A stretch of 64,000 nucleotides of DNA. Source: Mesorhizobium comanense. Lineage in GTDB: Bacteria; Pseudomonadota; Alphaproteobacteria; Rhizobiales; Rhizobiaceae. The stretch spans positions 1 through 64,000 of the forward strand of contig NZ_SCNN01000011.1 in the NCBI RefSeq assembly GCF_005503535.1, read 5' to 3'. Position 1 is the stretch's first letter; each line of letters starts with the position of its first letter. The notes under the pieces are model-generated. The model worked only from the letters and a program-made list of their open reading frames with translations, was not told the origin of the DNA and did no database searches. A program made the translations under genes and the position numbers. Below are positions 41,995-49,852 of this stretch, piece after piece.

Positions 41995-43143
41995 ATGCAG
42001 GCAAAATCACAAGCCAGGCTTGGCATCGGCGTCATCGGCTGCGGCAACATCTCGATGACCTACCTGCGCAATGCCGCTCTCTTCGGCGGCATCGAACTGC
42101 GCGCCTGCGCCGACATTTCGGCCGACATGGCGACGCTGCGGGCGAAGGAGTACGGCATCCGGGCGCTCGGCGTCGATGCGCTGCTGGCCGACCCGGAGAT
42201 CGATCTCGTCCTCAACCTGACCATTCCGGCGGCGCATTTCGATATTTCGTTCTCGGCGCTTTCGGCTGGAAAGCACGTTTTCACCGAGAAGCCGCTCGCG
42301 ACCTCGGCCAGTGACGGCCGTCGCCTGGTGACGGAGGCGGCCAGGCGCGGCGTCTTGCTGGGCTCGGCTCCCGACACCTTCCTGGGCGCTGCCGGGCGAC
42401 GGGCGCGTCGCCTGATGGATGAAGGCGCCATCGGCCGCCCGGTCACCGGGACCGCCTTCATGATGGGGCGCGGCATGGAACATTGGCATCCCAATCCGCA
42501 ATTCTACTATCAGCCCGGCGGCGGCCCGGTGTTCGACATGGGCCCCTATTATCTGACGATGCTGGTCAATCTCCTCGGCCCGGTTTCCCGCGTCATGGCG
42601 ATGGCGACGCGCGGCCAGGAGGAACGCCTGATCACGGCGGAGGGGCCATTCAAGAACACGACCTTCAAGGTCGGCACGCCGACCAATGTGCTGTCCCTGC
42701 TCGAATTCCGCTCGGGCGCGACCGTCACCTTCGGCGCCTCCTGGGATGTCTTCAGGCATTCCAACCATCCGATCGAACTGCACGGCACGGAAGGCTCGCT
42801 GCGCCTGCCCGATCCCGATACGTTCGGCGGCACCGTGTCGCTCTCCGAACGCGGCGCGGAGTGGAAGGATTTCGCCAGCGAGGGCGAACTCTATGGCGCT
42901 CGCAACTGGCCTTATGCCGCGCCGGACCGCGCCAATTACCGCATGCTCGGTGTCGCCGATCTGGTGCGTTCTCTGACGACGGGGGCAACGCCCCGCGCTT
43001 CCGGCAATCTGGCGCTGCACGTGCTGGAGATCATGGAAGCGATCCTGCATTCGGGCGAGACGAAAGGCTCGGTCGCCATAACAGGCGATGTCGTCCAGCC
43101 GGCGCTGCTGAGCGAAGACGAGGCGCGCGGGCTGCTCGCCTAA
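41995..43143 (+). CDS. Gfo/Idh/MocA family oxidoreductase (second)
   Basis: A 382-residue NAD(P)-dependent dehydrogenase with Rossmann motif GCGNIS at 15-20 and the EKP catalytic element at 98-100 (Lys99). The C-terminal domain shows GGGPVFDMGPYYLTMLVNLL, where D-x-G-x-Y is a typical substrate-binding element. It differs from the Gfo/Idh protein of the minus-strand operon, so the two likely catalyse distinct oxidations or a coupled oxidation and reduction. It is the first gene of a two-gene plus-strand unit with the esterase, divergent from the transporter operon and preceded by operator copy 1. Confidence 0.88.
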   Translation: MQAKSQARLGIGVIGCGNISMTYLRNAALFGGIELRACADISADMATLRAKEYGIRALGVDALLADPEIDLVLNLTIPAAHFDISFSALSAGKHVFTEKPLATSASDGRRLVTEAARRGVLLGSAPDTFLGAAGRRARRLMDEGAIGRPVTGTAFMMGRGMEHWHPNPQFYYQPGGGPVFDMGPYYLTMLVNLLGPVSRVMAMATRGQEERLITAEGPFKNTTFKVGTPTNVLSLLEFRSGATVTFGASWDVFRHSNHPIELHGTEGSLRLPDPDTFGGTVSLSERGAEWKDFASEGELYGARNWPYAAPDRANYRMLGVADLVRSLTTGATPRASGNLALHVLEIMEAILHSGETKGSVAITGDVVQPALLSEDEARGLLA

Positions 43144-43162
43144 AGGTCGGACGGAGACGGCG

Positions 43163-44113
43163 ATGACACTGGACCCGGATGCCCTGCACGCCCTGGAAAT
43201 CGGCCGCGCCGCCGGCGGCGAGCCGTTCGAGAACGGCTGCGTGACTGCGGCGCGGGCCGCCTACGTCGCTTCGTTCCCGACGCTTCAAGGCGAACACGAG
43301 CCGGTCGCGGCGACGTCGCAACGGCAGATCGACGGACCGAACGGCCCGGTCACGATCCGCATCCATCGCGGCATCGGCGCGCCCCGGACAGGCGCGCGCG
43401 CCGTGCTCTATCTGCATGGCGGCGGCTGGGTCATCGGCAACCTCGATTCACACGACGAGATCTGCCGCTGGCTGGCCAATCTCGGCAACGCCGTCGTCGT
43501 CTGCCCAGACTACCGCCTGGCGCCCGAGCACAAATTTCCTGCCGGGCTGGAGGATTGCACCGCAGCGCTTCGCTTCATGGCGGACCATGCCAGCGAGCTC
43601 GGCATCGACCCCGCCCGCATTGCTGCCGCCGGCGACAGTGCCGGCGGCAACCTCGCCGCCGTTCTGGCATTGCTTGCCCGTGACGGGCTGGCCCCGGCGC
43701 TTGCCGCCCAGATCCTGATCTACCCCAACACCGATGCCGGCCAGGGCGCGGACAGCTACAGACGTTTCGGCCAAGGCTTCGGCCTCACCGCCGCCACCAT
43801 GGCCTGGTTCCGCGACCACTATGTGCGGACACCCGACGACATCACGGACTGGCGGGTTTCGCCGCTGCTTGCATCAGATCTTGCCGCCGTCGCGCCGGCC
43901 TTTGTCGCGATCGCCGGCCACGACATTCTCGCCGACGAGGGCACGGCCTATGCCGAGCGCCTGAGGGCCGACGGAGTACCTGTCGTGCTGCGCCACTGGC
44001 CGGGACAGATCCACGGCTTCGTCTCGATGGGCCGCCATATGCTGGCCTCGCGTCAGGCGATCAGCGAGGCGGCTTCCTGGCTGCATCAGCAGACGCGGAT
44101 TCAAGCCGACTGA
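43163..44113 (+). CDS. Alpha/beta hydrolase, hormone-sensitive lipase (GDXG) family
   Basis: A 316-residue esterase of bacterial family IV. The oxyanion-hole motif HGGGW is at 85-89 and the nucleophile motif GDSAGG at 157-162 with Ser159. The acid is likely Asp in AGHDILADEG and the base His in GQIHGF. No signal peptide is seen. It starts 19 bases after the Gfo/Idh stop with ACGGAGACGG just upstream. Its tail overlaps the tail of the convergent LacI gene by 13 bases. In a sugar regulon it may remove acyl groups from the imported glycoside or open a lactone; this is inferred. Confidence 0.86.
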   Translation: MTLDPDALHALEIGRAAGGEPFENGCVTAARAAYVASFPTLQGEHEPVAATSQRQIDGPNGPVTIRIHRGIGAPRTGARAVLYLHGGGWVIGNLDSHDEICRWLANLGNAVVVCPDYRLAPEHKFPAGLEDCTAALRFMADHASELGIDPARIAAAGDSAGGNLAAVLALLARDGLAPALAAQILIYPNTDAGQGADSYRRFGQGFGLTAATMAWFRDHYVRTPDDITDWRVSPLLASDLAAVAPAFVAIAGHDILADEGTAYAERLRADGVPVVLRHWPGQIHGFVSMGRHMLASRQAISEAASWLHQQTRIQAD

Positions 44114-45135
44114 CGCATCACCAGGGTGGCGCCGAGTTTGACGTTGCGGGCCAGGTCCGGTCTGGGGGACTCGGCCTCGTCCAGCAGGGCCAGCAATATC
44201 TCGACGCTGCGGCCGGCCATGGCGGCGAAATCCTGTGCCATGGTGGTCAACGCCGGACAGGTGTAGCGGCTCAGCGGATGATCGTCATGGGCAGCGACCC
44301 GGAAGTCGCAATCCGCCCGGCGGCCGATCTTCAATCCGCGCGAGAAAGCAGCCGACATGACGCCGAAAGCCAGACGGTCGTTGGCGCACAACAGCGTGCG
44401 GGCCGGCAGGCCGCCCCTCTCCAGCGTCCTGTCCATCCATTCATGGCCGATGCGCTCGAAATCCCAGTTGTATTCGCCCGCCGACTTGAGGACGACAGGT
44501 TCGAGACCGGCGGCCTGCATGGTGTCGATATAGCTCTGCAGGCGTTCGCCCGAATTGTGGTTGACGTGCGGGATGTCGACATAGACCGGCGGCTCGCCGG
44601 ACCGGCAGAGATAGTCGACGATGGTCGACGTGCTCTGGTGGTTGTCGTTGCCGACGAAAGGCGTATCGCCCTCGATGTAGGTATCGAAATAGACGATCGG
44701 AATGTTTTCGCTCATCCGCTCGAAGACGCCCGGTTCGGAGACCGAGCCCAGGGGAGCGACGATGGCGCCGGCGACTTTCAACGACATCAGCGTGCTGACC
44801 GATTCGGCCTCCAGCTTCGGCGAACCGTGCGAGGAGATGACGATCGGCCAGAATCCTTCGTCGCGGCAGCGCAATTCGATGCGGCTGACCATTTCGGCAT
44901 AGAAAGGATCGGTGATCGCCGGCACGACGATGCCGACATTGCGGGTGCGCTTGCGGTTCAGATTGCGTGCGAAAACATTGGGCTGATAGTCGGAGGAGCG
45001 AAGCGCCGCCTCGATGCGCGCCCGTGTCGCCGGCTTCACGCTGGCGGGATCGTCGAAATACTTCGACAGGGTCGGCCGCGACACGCCAGACGCCCTGGCG
45101 AAGTCATCCATCGTGCGGTGAGTCTTCTCCGCCAT
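44101..45135 (-). CDS. LacI family transcriptional regulator
   Basis: A 344-residue LacI/GalR-type repressor. The N-terminal helix-turn-helix is TMDDFARASGVSRPTLSKYF with the hinge region ALRSSDYQPNVFARNLNRKR at about 45-64. A periplasmic-binding-protein-like effector domain follows (NVGIVVPAITDPFYAEMVSR, GAIVAPLGS, VGNDNHQSTSTIVDYL, LLCANDRLAFGVMSA). Putative operators lie in the divergent gap before the PfkB-type kinase and before the transporter operon. On the minus strand a TTGACG -35 sits inside the operator with TTGTAT 17 bases on, so the gene probably represses itself. The effector is presumably the sugar handled by the surrounding genes. Confidence 0.92.
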   Translation of the reverse strand: MAEKTHRTMDDFARASGVSRPTLSKYFDDPASVKPATRARIEAALRSSDYQPNVFARNLNRKRTRNVGIVVPAITDPFYAEMVSRIELRCRDEGFWPIVISSHGSPKLEAESVSTLMSLKVAGAIVAPLGSVSEPGVFERMSENIPIVYFDTYIEGDTPFVGNDNHQSTSTIVDYLCRSGEPPVYVDIPHVNHNSGERLQSYIDTMQAAGLEPVVLKSAGEYNWDFERIGHEWMDRTLERGGLPARTLLCANDRLAFGVMSAAFSRGLKIGRRADCDFRVAAHDDHPLSRYTCPALTTMAQDFAAMAGRSVEILLALLDEAESPRPDLARNVKLGATLVMRQSA

Positions 45136-45276
45136 CGATATTCCGAGCCCCTTTGCCCTTGCTCGCCGATCCTTCCGGTTCAGCCAGAATCAGTCTTGCG
45201 GCGGCGGCCGCAGGGCCGCAATGCTTGGCCGAACTTATTCAGTCAAATTTTCGCGTTTCCAATACAATGCAAAAGA

Positions 45277-45290
45277 ATTACGCGCGTCAA
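45277..45290. promoter_or_regulatory. Putative LacI-family operator, copy 2
   Basis: ATTACGCGCGTCAA shares 13 bases (TTACGCGCGTCAA) with the site at 41888-41900, including the perfect palindromic core ACGCGCGT. It overlaps a minus-strand promoter candidate for the lacI-type gene. A plus-strand TTGACG (45299-45304) lies just beyond it, so both divergent genes could be repressed from this site. Confidence 0.72.
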
Positions 45291-45389
45291 ATTATTTATT
45301 GACGCTCCTAAAAGCGCAACCTAGGTTTTGCTCTCGCACGGACATCAAGGGAGCGCCGGGCCGCTGGCCAGCCGACGGATGGTGAGGAC

Positions 45390-46343
45390 ATGAAGAAACT
45401 GGTTTGTGCGGGCGAGGTTCTGGTCGAGATCATGGCCGAGCGGATCGGCCAAAGTTTTCGCGCTCCCGGCCCGCTGGTCGGCCCGTTTCCATCCGGCGCG
45501 CCGGCGATCTTCATCGATCAGGCGGCCCGGCTCGGCCAGCCTGCAGGACTGATCGCAGCCGTCGGCGATGACGATTTCGGCCATTTGAACATCGAGCGCC
45601 TGCGCGCCGACGGCGCCGACATTTCGGCCATCAAGGTCCACAGCGGTGCCGCGACCGGCACAGCCTTCGTGACCTATGAGACCGACGGCAGCCGGCACTT
45701 CGTCTACAACATCAAGCATAGTGCCGCCGGCCTTGTCGAGATCGGCGCGGAAGCCCGCGCGCTGCTGGCCGGCGCCGATCATTTCCATGTGATGGGCACC
45801 TCGCTGTTCTCGCCGGAGGTGATCGAGGTCGCCCGCAAAGGGATCGAAGCCGTCAAGGCGCGTGGCGGCACGGTCTCCTTCGACCCGAACATCCGCAAGG
45901 AGATGCTCGACCTGCCGGGCATGCGCGACGCCCTGCACTTCGTGCTCGCCAAGACAGACGTCTTCCTGCCGAGCGGGCCTGAGCTCTACATCTTCGCCGA
46001 GGCAACCGACGAGGAAAGCGCGGTGCGCGAGATGTTGAACCGTGGCATCTCGACGGTGGTCATCAAGAAAGGCGCGCAGGGCGCCGTTCATTACGATCGG
46101 ACCGGGCGGACCGAATCGCCAGGCTTCATCGTCGACGAAATCGATCCGACCGGCGCCGGAGACTGCTTCGCCGCCGCCTTCGTCTCCTTCTGGTTGCGCG
46201 GAGAAGCACCGACAAAAGCGCTCGAGATCGCCAATGGCTGTGGCGCCCTGGCGGTGACGAAGAAAGGCCCCATGGAAGGCATCGCCTCGCTGGCGCAAGT
46301 CGAGGCGTTCATCGGCACGACCCGGACCGGGGCGACGGCATGA
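45390..46343 (+). CDS. PfkB family carbohydrate kinase, tagatose kinase-like
   Basis: A 317-residue ribokinase-fold kinase. The N-terminal LVCAGEVLVEIMAE and GDDDFG elements and the C-terminal anion hole/catalytic motif DPTGAGDCF (G255-A-G-D258, Asp258 as base) are intact. It is translated with the GatZ-like gene, which it overlaps by four bases. In Agrobacterium tumefaciens C58 a PfkB kinase and a GatZ-family C4-epimerase convert D-tagatose to D-fructose-6-phosphate, which makes tagatose the leading candidate. Tagatose rather than fructose or 2-keto-3-deoxygluconate is inferred from this pairing only. A LacI operator lies in its promoter region. Confidence 0.85.
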   Translation: MKKLVCAGEVLVEIMAERIGQSFRAPGPLVGPFPSGAPAIFIDQAARLGQPAGLIAAVGDDDFGHLNIERLRADGADISAIKVHSGAATGTAFVTYETDGSRHFVYNIKHSAAGLVEIGAEARALLAGADHFHVMGTSLFSPEVIEVARKGIEAVKARGGTVSFDPNIRKEMLDLPGMRDALHFVLAKTDVFLPSGPELYIFAEATDEESAVREMLNRGISTVVIKKGAQGAVHYDRTGRTESPGFIVDEIDPTGAGDCFAAAFVSFWLRGEAPTKALEIANGCGALAVTKKGPMEGIASLAQVEAFIGTTRTGATA

Positions 46344-47623
46344 GCCACGCAACGGACAGGCTGGCCGCCATCGCCAGGCGCCGGGCGGCTGGCGAGCGCG
46401 CCGGCATCGCCTCGATCTGCTCGGCCCATCCGATCGTCATCGAAGCTGCCTTGCGCCACGGCAAGGCTCGCGGCGCCGACGTGCTGATCGAAGCCACCTG
46501 CAACCAGGTGAATCACGAGGGCGGCTACACCGGCATGACGCCTGGCGATTTCCGCCGCTTCGTCGAGGCGATCGCCGGCGAGGTCTCGTTCCCGCTGGAC
46601 CGACTGGTGCTCGGCGGCGACCATCTCGGTCCCAATCCGTGGAAACATCTGCCGGCGGCCGAGGCCATGGCCAAAGCCGTACGCATGGTCGATGCCTATG
46701 CCGAAGCCGGCTTCACCAAGATCCACCTGGATGCCAGCATGGGCTGTGCCGGCGAAGGCGCGGCCCCGCCGGACCAAACGATCGCGGCGCGCGCCGCGGA
46801 GCTTGCGGCAGCGGCGGAAGCAGCTGCCGAACGAACCGGCGGCGCCAGGCCCGTCTACGTCATCGGCACGGAAGTGCCGGTGCCGGGAGGCGCGCAGGAG
46901 GCGATGGACCATCTTGCGGTGACGACACCGGAGGCGGCGCGCGAGACGGTGCGCATCCACCACGATGCCTTCGGCCGGCGTGGTCTCGACAAGGCCTTTT
47001 CGCGCGCGATCGGCGTCGTCGTGCAGCCGGGTGTCGAGTTCGGCAATGCCGACGTCATCACCTACCGGCCCGAACAGGCCCGCGCATTGACCGGCACGTT
47101 GCGGGACCTGCCGCAATTCGTCTTCGAGGCGCATTCTACCGATTACCAGCCGGTCGCGGCGCTATCGGCGCTGGTCGATGATGGCTTTGCCATCCTCAAG
47201 GTCGGCCCGTGGCTGACCTTCGCGCTGCGCGAGGCGCTCTACGGGCTGAGCCACATCGCCGACATTCTAGCTCCCGACCCCGCGCGCGAAACCCTGCCGG
47301 AGGCGATGGAACGCGTCATGCAGGCGGCACCCGGCAACTGGAAGAACTACTATCACGGCAGCGAGGCCGAGCAGCGCATCGAACGGCATTTTTCCTATAG
47401 CGACCGCATCCGCTATTATTGGCCAATGCCGGCAGCCCAGCAGGCAGTTAACGCATTGATGCAGGCGCTGGGCGAGCGCGACATTCCTTTACCCCTCATC
47501 AGCCAGTTTCTCGGTCACCTCAGCGGCGCGGTGGCGAGCGGCTCCGTCAGGCCAAAGGCCAGGGATTTGCTGATCGGCGGCGTGACAGAGGTTCTCGACA
47601 TCTACGCCAACGCGACCGGCTGA
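46340..47623 (+). CDS. GatZ/KbaZ-family protein (putative D-tagatose-6-phosphate 4-epimerase)
   Basis: A 427-residue protein of the GatZ/KbaZ family. Conserved stretches include GIASICSAHPIVIEAALRHG, LIEATCNQVNHEGGYTGMTP, LGGDHLGPNPW, TKIHLDASMGCAG and FEAHSTDYQP. In enterobacteria GatZ assists the class II aldolase GatY, but no GatY/KbaY aldolase gene is near. In Agrobacterium a stand-alone GatZ homologue is a tagatose-6-phosphate C4-epimerase. The presence of candidate metal ligands (GGDH, HLD, EAHSTD) and the adjacent kinase fit that activity. It ends three bases from the convergent SRPBCC-oxidoreductase gene, with no terminator visible. Confidence 0.85.
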   Translation: MSHATDRLAAIARRRAAGERAGIASICSAHPIVIEAALRHGKARGADVLIEATCNQVNHEGGYTGMTPGDFRRFVEAIAGEVSFPLDRLVLGGDHLGPNPWKHLPAAEAMAKAVRMVDAYAEAGFTKIHLDASMGCAGEGAAPPDQTIAARAAELAAAAEAAAERTGGARPVYVIGTEVPVPGGAQEAMDHLAVTTPEAARETVRIHHDAFGRRGLDKAFSRAIGVVVQPGVEFGNADVITYRPEQARALTGTLRDLPQFVFEAHSTDYQPVAALSALVDDGFAILKVGPWLTFALREALYGLSHIADILAPDPARETLPEAMERVMQAAPGNWKNYYHGSEAEQRIERHFSYSDRIRYYWPMPAAQQAVNALMQALGERDIPLPLISQFLGHLSGAVASGSVRPKARDLLIGGVTEVLDIYANATG

Positions 47624-47626
47624 CCA

Positions 47627-49153
47627 TTACGATCCGGGCACGAGAACCAGGGCCCCCGTCGTGCGCCGGGCTTCCAGATCACGATGCGCGTCGGCGGCGT
47701 TGGCGAGATCGTAGCGCGTCGGCGCCTCAGCCTTGATCACGCCTTCCCGCAACGCCTGGAAGAACCTGGCGACGTGGGGGCTGAGTTTTTCCGGCGTGTC
47801 GGTGTAGTGGGCGTAGTTCGGCCGCGAGATGGTGAGTGACTTGGAGGCGAAGCGGCCGATATCCCAATCGCCGACCGGACCCGAGGCCTGGCCGAAACTG
47901 ACGAGATGGCCGCGCACGGCAAGGGAGGCGAGCGACCCGGCGAAAGTATCGTTGCCGACCGCGTCATAGGCGACATCGACGCCCCTGCCCCCAGTCAGAC
48001 GCATGACCGCATCGGCGAAATTCTCGCTGGAATAGACGATCACATGATGCGCGCCGAGCCGTTCGACGACGCGCGCCTTGTCGTCGCTAGACACCGTCGC
48101 AATCACCGTGGCACCGAGATGGCGGGCCCACTGCACCAGCAACTGGCCGATGCCGCCGGCCGCCGCGTGGATGAGGACGATATCGCCCGGCTTCACGGCA
48201 TGGACATCATGCAGCAGGAAGCTCGCGCTGACGCCCTTGAGCAGGCCGGCGGCGGCGATCTCGTCCGAGATGTCGTCGGACAGGCGGACCAGCAGGTCGG
48301 GCGCCATGTTGCGCCGCTCGCTATAGGCGCCGACCGGCGGACAGGCATAGGCGACGCGGTCGCCGGCCGAAAAACCCGACACCGCCGACCCGGCCGCCTC
48401 GATGACGCCGGCCGCTTCCATGCCGGGCACGCCGGGCGGCCGCAGCAGATCGAAGAAACCGCTGCGGCAGTAGACGTCGATGAAATTGACGCCGATCACC
48501 GTGTGGCGGATCCGCACCTCATCCGGCGCCGGCGGCGGCAGGGCGATATCCCTCAGCCGCAACTCCTCCGGTCCGCCGTAGCGCTCGACGACGATTGCCC
48601 GGGTCGTTGCGGAAGGATTCTGGGAGCGTACCGGCAAGGCCTGAGGCACGTCCGCGCGCAGCACCGGGGCGGCAACCGCCCGGGATGCTTCGGCTCTCGC
48701 CAGCAAGCCGGCGTTGCGGCGCCGCAGCAGATTGCGCACCGCCGTGAAGCCGGCCCGATAGATGCCTTCGGTGACCAGCTTGACCAGTTCGTCGCGGCGA
48801 TGGGCCGGTGGACTGAACTCGGAGCGCCATTCCCAGAAGGTGGCGTCGACGTCGGTCACCGGCTTCAGCCTGAGCGAGGCGACATAACCCATGAGCGGCA
48901 ATGGCGCTTCGAGCAGGCAATAGCTCAGCCGCCGGTCCTTGTCCGACAGCGCCAGCAACTGCTCGCGCAATTCACCGCCATCGTTCAGCCGGAAATGGCG
49001 CACCGAGCCAACCGCATCGACCGGGTCACCGCCTTCGATCTCGCTGAAGGCGATCGCAGGATGCCAGCGGTCATGGCCGTTGAAATCGCGCAGGATCGCC
49101 CAGACCTCGTCGACCGGCGCATCGATGATGGTGCTCTGGCAGACCTTGACCAT
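47627..49153 (-). CDS. Fusion of an SRPBCC (polyketide cyclase-like) domain with a quinone oxidoreductase
   Basis: A 508-residue single chain. Residues 1 to about 145 form an SRPBCC/START-like helix-grip domain (STIIDAPVDEVWAILRDFNG, then ELREQLLALSDKDRRLSYCL). A polar linker of about 40 residues follows. Residues about 185-508 form a medium-chain zinc-independent quinone oxidoreductase: GVNFIDVYCRSGFF, GMEAAGVIEAAGSAV, the NADPH motif AAAGGIG at 330-336 and DVAYDAVGNDTF. The helix-grip domain is closely related to the stand-alone SRPBCC protein encoded just upstream. Both open frames are continuous without a stop or shift. The helix-grip domain may bind a hydrophobic enone presented to the reductase; this is speculative. 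Confidence 0.87.
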   Translation of the reverse strand: MVKVCQSTIIDAPVDEVWAILRDFNGHDRWHPAIAFSEIEGGDPVDAVGSVRHFRLNDGGELREQLLALSDKDRRLSYCLLEAPLPLMGYVASLRLKPVTDVDATFWEWRSEFSPPAHRRDELVKLVTEGIYRAGFTAVRNLLRRRNAGLLARAEASRAVAAPVLRADVPQALPVRSQNPSATTRAIVVERYGGPEELRLRDIALPPPAPDEVRIRHTVIGVNFIDVYCRSGFFDLLRPPGVPGMEAAGVIEAAGSAVSGFSAGDRVAYACPPVGAYSERRNMAPDLLVRLSDDISDEIAAAGLLKGVSASFLLHDVHAVKPGDIVLIHAAAGGIGQLLVQWARHLGATVIATVSSDDKARVVERLGAHHVIVYSSENFADAVMRLTGGRGVDVAYDAVGNDTFAGSLASLAVRGHLVSFGQASGPVGDWDIGRFASKSLTISRPNYAHYTDTPEKLSPHVARFFQALREGVIKAEAPTRYDLANAADAHRDLEARRTTGALVLVPGS

Positions 49154-49162
49154 CGGCCGGGT

Positions 49163-49600
49163 TCAGCGTCCAAACCGCTGCTTCAGCGCGGTCAGGGCGG
49201 TCTGGAACACGCCGCTGCCGATCTGCTGCATCAAGGCTGCTTCGCGGTCGGGCGCGCAATCGAACTCCGCCTGCCACTCGGCGAGCGTCAGATTGCCGTC
49301 GGTGACCGGCGTCAGCGACAATGTGGCGATATAGTTCTCCACCGCCATCGGGCTTTCGAGGATCGCATAGCTGCACGACAGGTCGTAGTCGGACAGCGCC
49401 AGCAGCCTTTCGCGGATGCGCCCGCCGTCCTTGAGCGTAAAATTTCTGATGCAGCCGATCTGGTCGGCCTGTGCATTCTGCTCGATGCGGCTTTCAGCGA
49501 CGAACGGCGCCCAACCGGGCAGGCCGTTGAAATTGCGGATGAGCTTCCAGACTTCGGCAGCGGGCGCGGGGATGACCGAGGAGACGTAGACTTTGGTCAT
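49163..49600 (-). CDS. SRPBCC family protein
   Basis: A 145-residue single-domain helix-grip protein. It begins TKVYVSSVIPAPAAEVWKLI and continues with GCIRNFTLKDGG, RERLLALSDYDLSCSYAILE and MAVENYIATLSLTPVTDGN, all aligning with the N-terminal domain of the following fusion protein. The ATG at 49600 is chosen because the frame upstream of it is repeat sequence. It ends nine bases before the fusion gene starts, so both are likely translated from one transcript. The pair looks like a duplication of the domain, one copy free and one attached to an oxidoreductase. No ligand can be named. Confidence 0.85.
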   Translation of the reverse strand: MTKVYVSSVIPAPAAEVWKLIRNFNGLPGWAPFVAESRIEQNAQADQIGCIRNFTLKDGGRIRERLLALSDYDLSCSYAILESPMAVENYIATLSLTPVTDGNLTLAEWQAEFDCAPDREAALMQQIGSGVFQTALTALKQRFGR

Positions 49601-49660
49601 GCGTGCTGGCCGAGGACGATGCGGTGGAGGTTGCGCTGAGGGATATTCCTGTCGCCGCCA

Positions 49661-49841
49661 GCGCCGCCCCTCATTGTCCTGCCGGACATTTCTCCCCGTA
49701 TAGAGACGGGGAGAAAGGGGCTGGCCGCGACCTCGGCGCCAACCTTGCAACGCTGGCGACTTGCGAAACCATCAATGACCGCGACCTTCTCCCCGTCCCC
49801 ATAAGGGGAGAGGATGCCGGCAGGCAGGTGAGGGGCGGCGC
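49661..49841. repeat. Inverted-repeat intergenic element, same family as 24604-24758
   Basis: The outer arms start GCGCCGCCCCTCA (49661-49673) and end with the inverted TGAGGGGCGGCGC (49829-49841). Inside them TCCTGCCGGACATTTCTCCCC on the left faces GGGGAGAGGATGCCGGCAGG on the right. An internal CTCCCCG...CGGGGAG hairpin is also present. It lies between the SRPBCC and SPFH genes, both on the minus strand, and accounts for most of that gap. The core is shared with the element at 24604-24758. Confidence 0.75.
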
Positions 49842-49852
49842 AGACGTTCACC

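Noticed and set aside
46340..47623. Helper subunit of a tagatose-bisphosphate aldolase
   Set aside because: No GatY/KbaY gene is in the window and the gene is coupled to a kinase, so an epimerase role is preferred.
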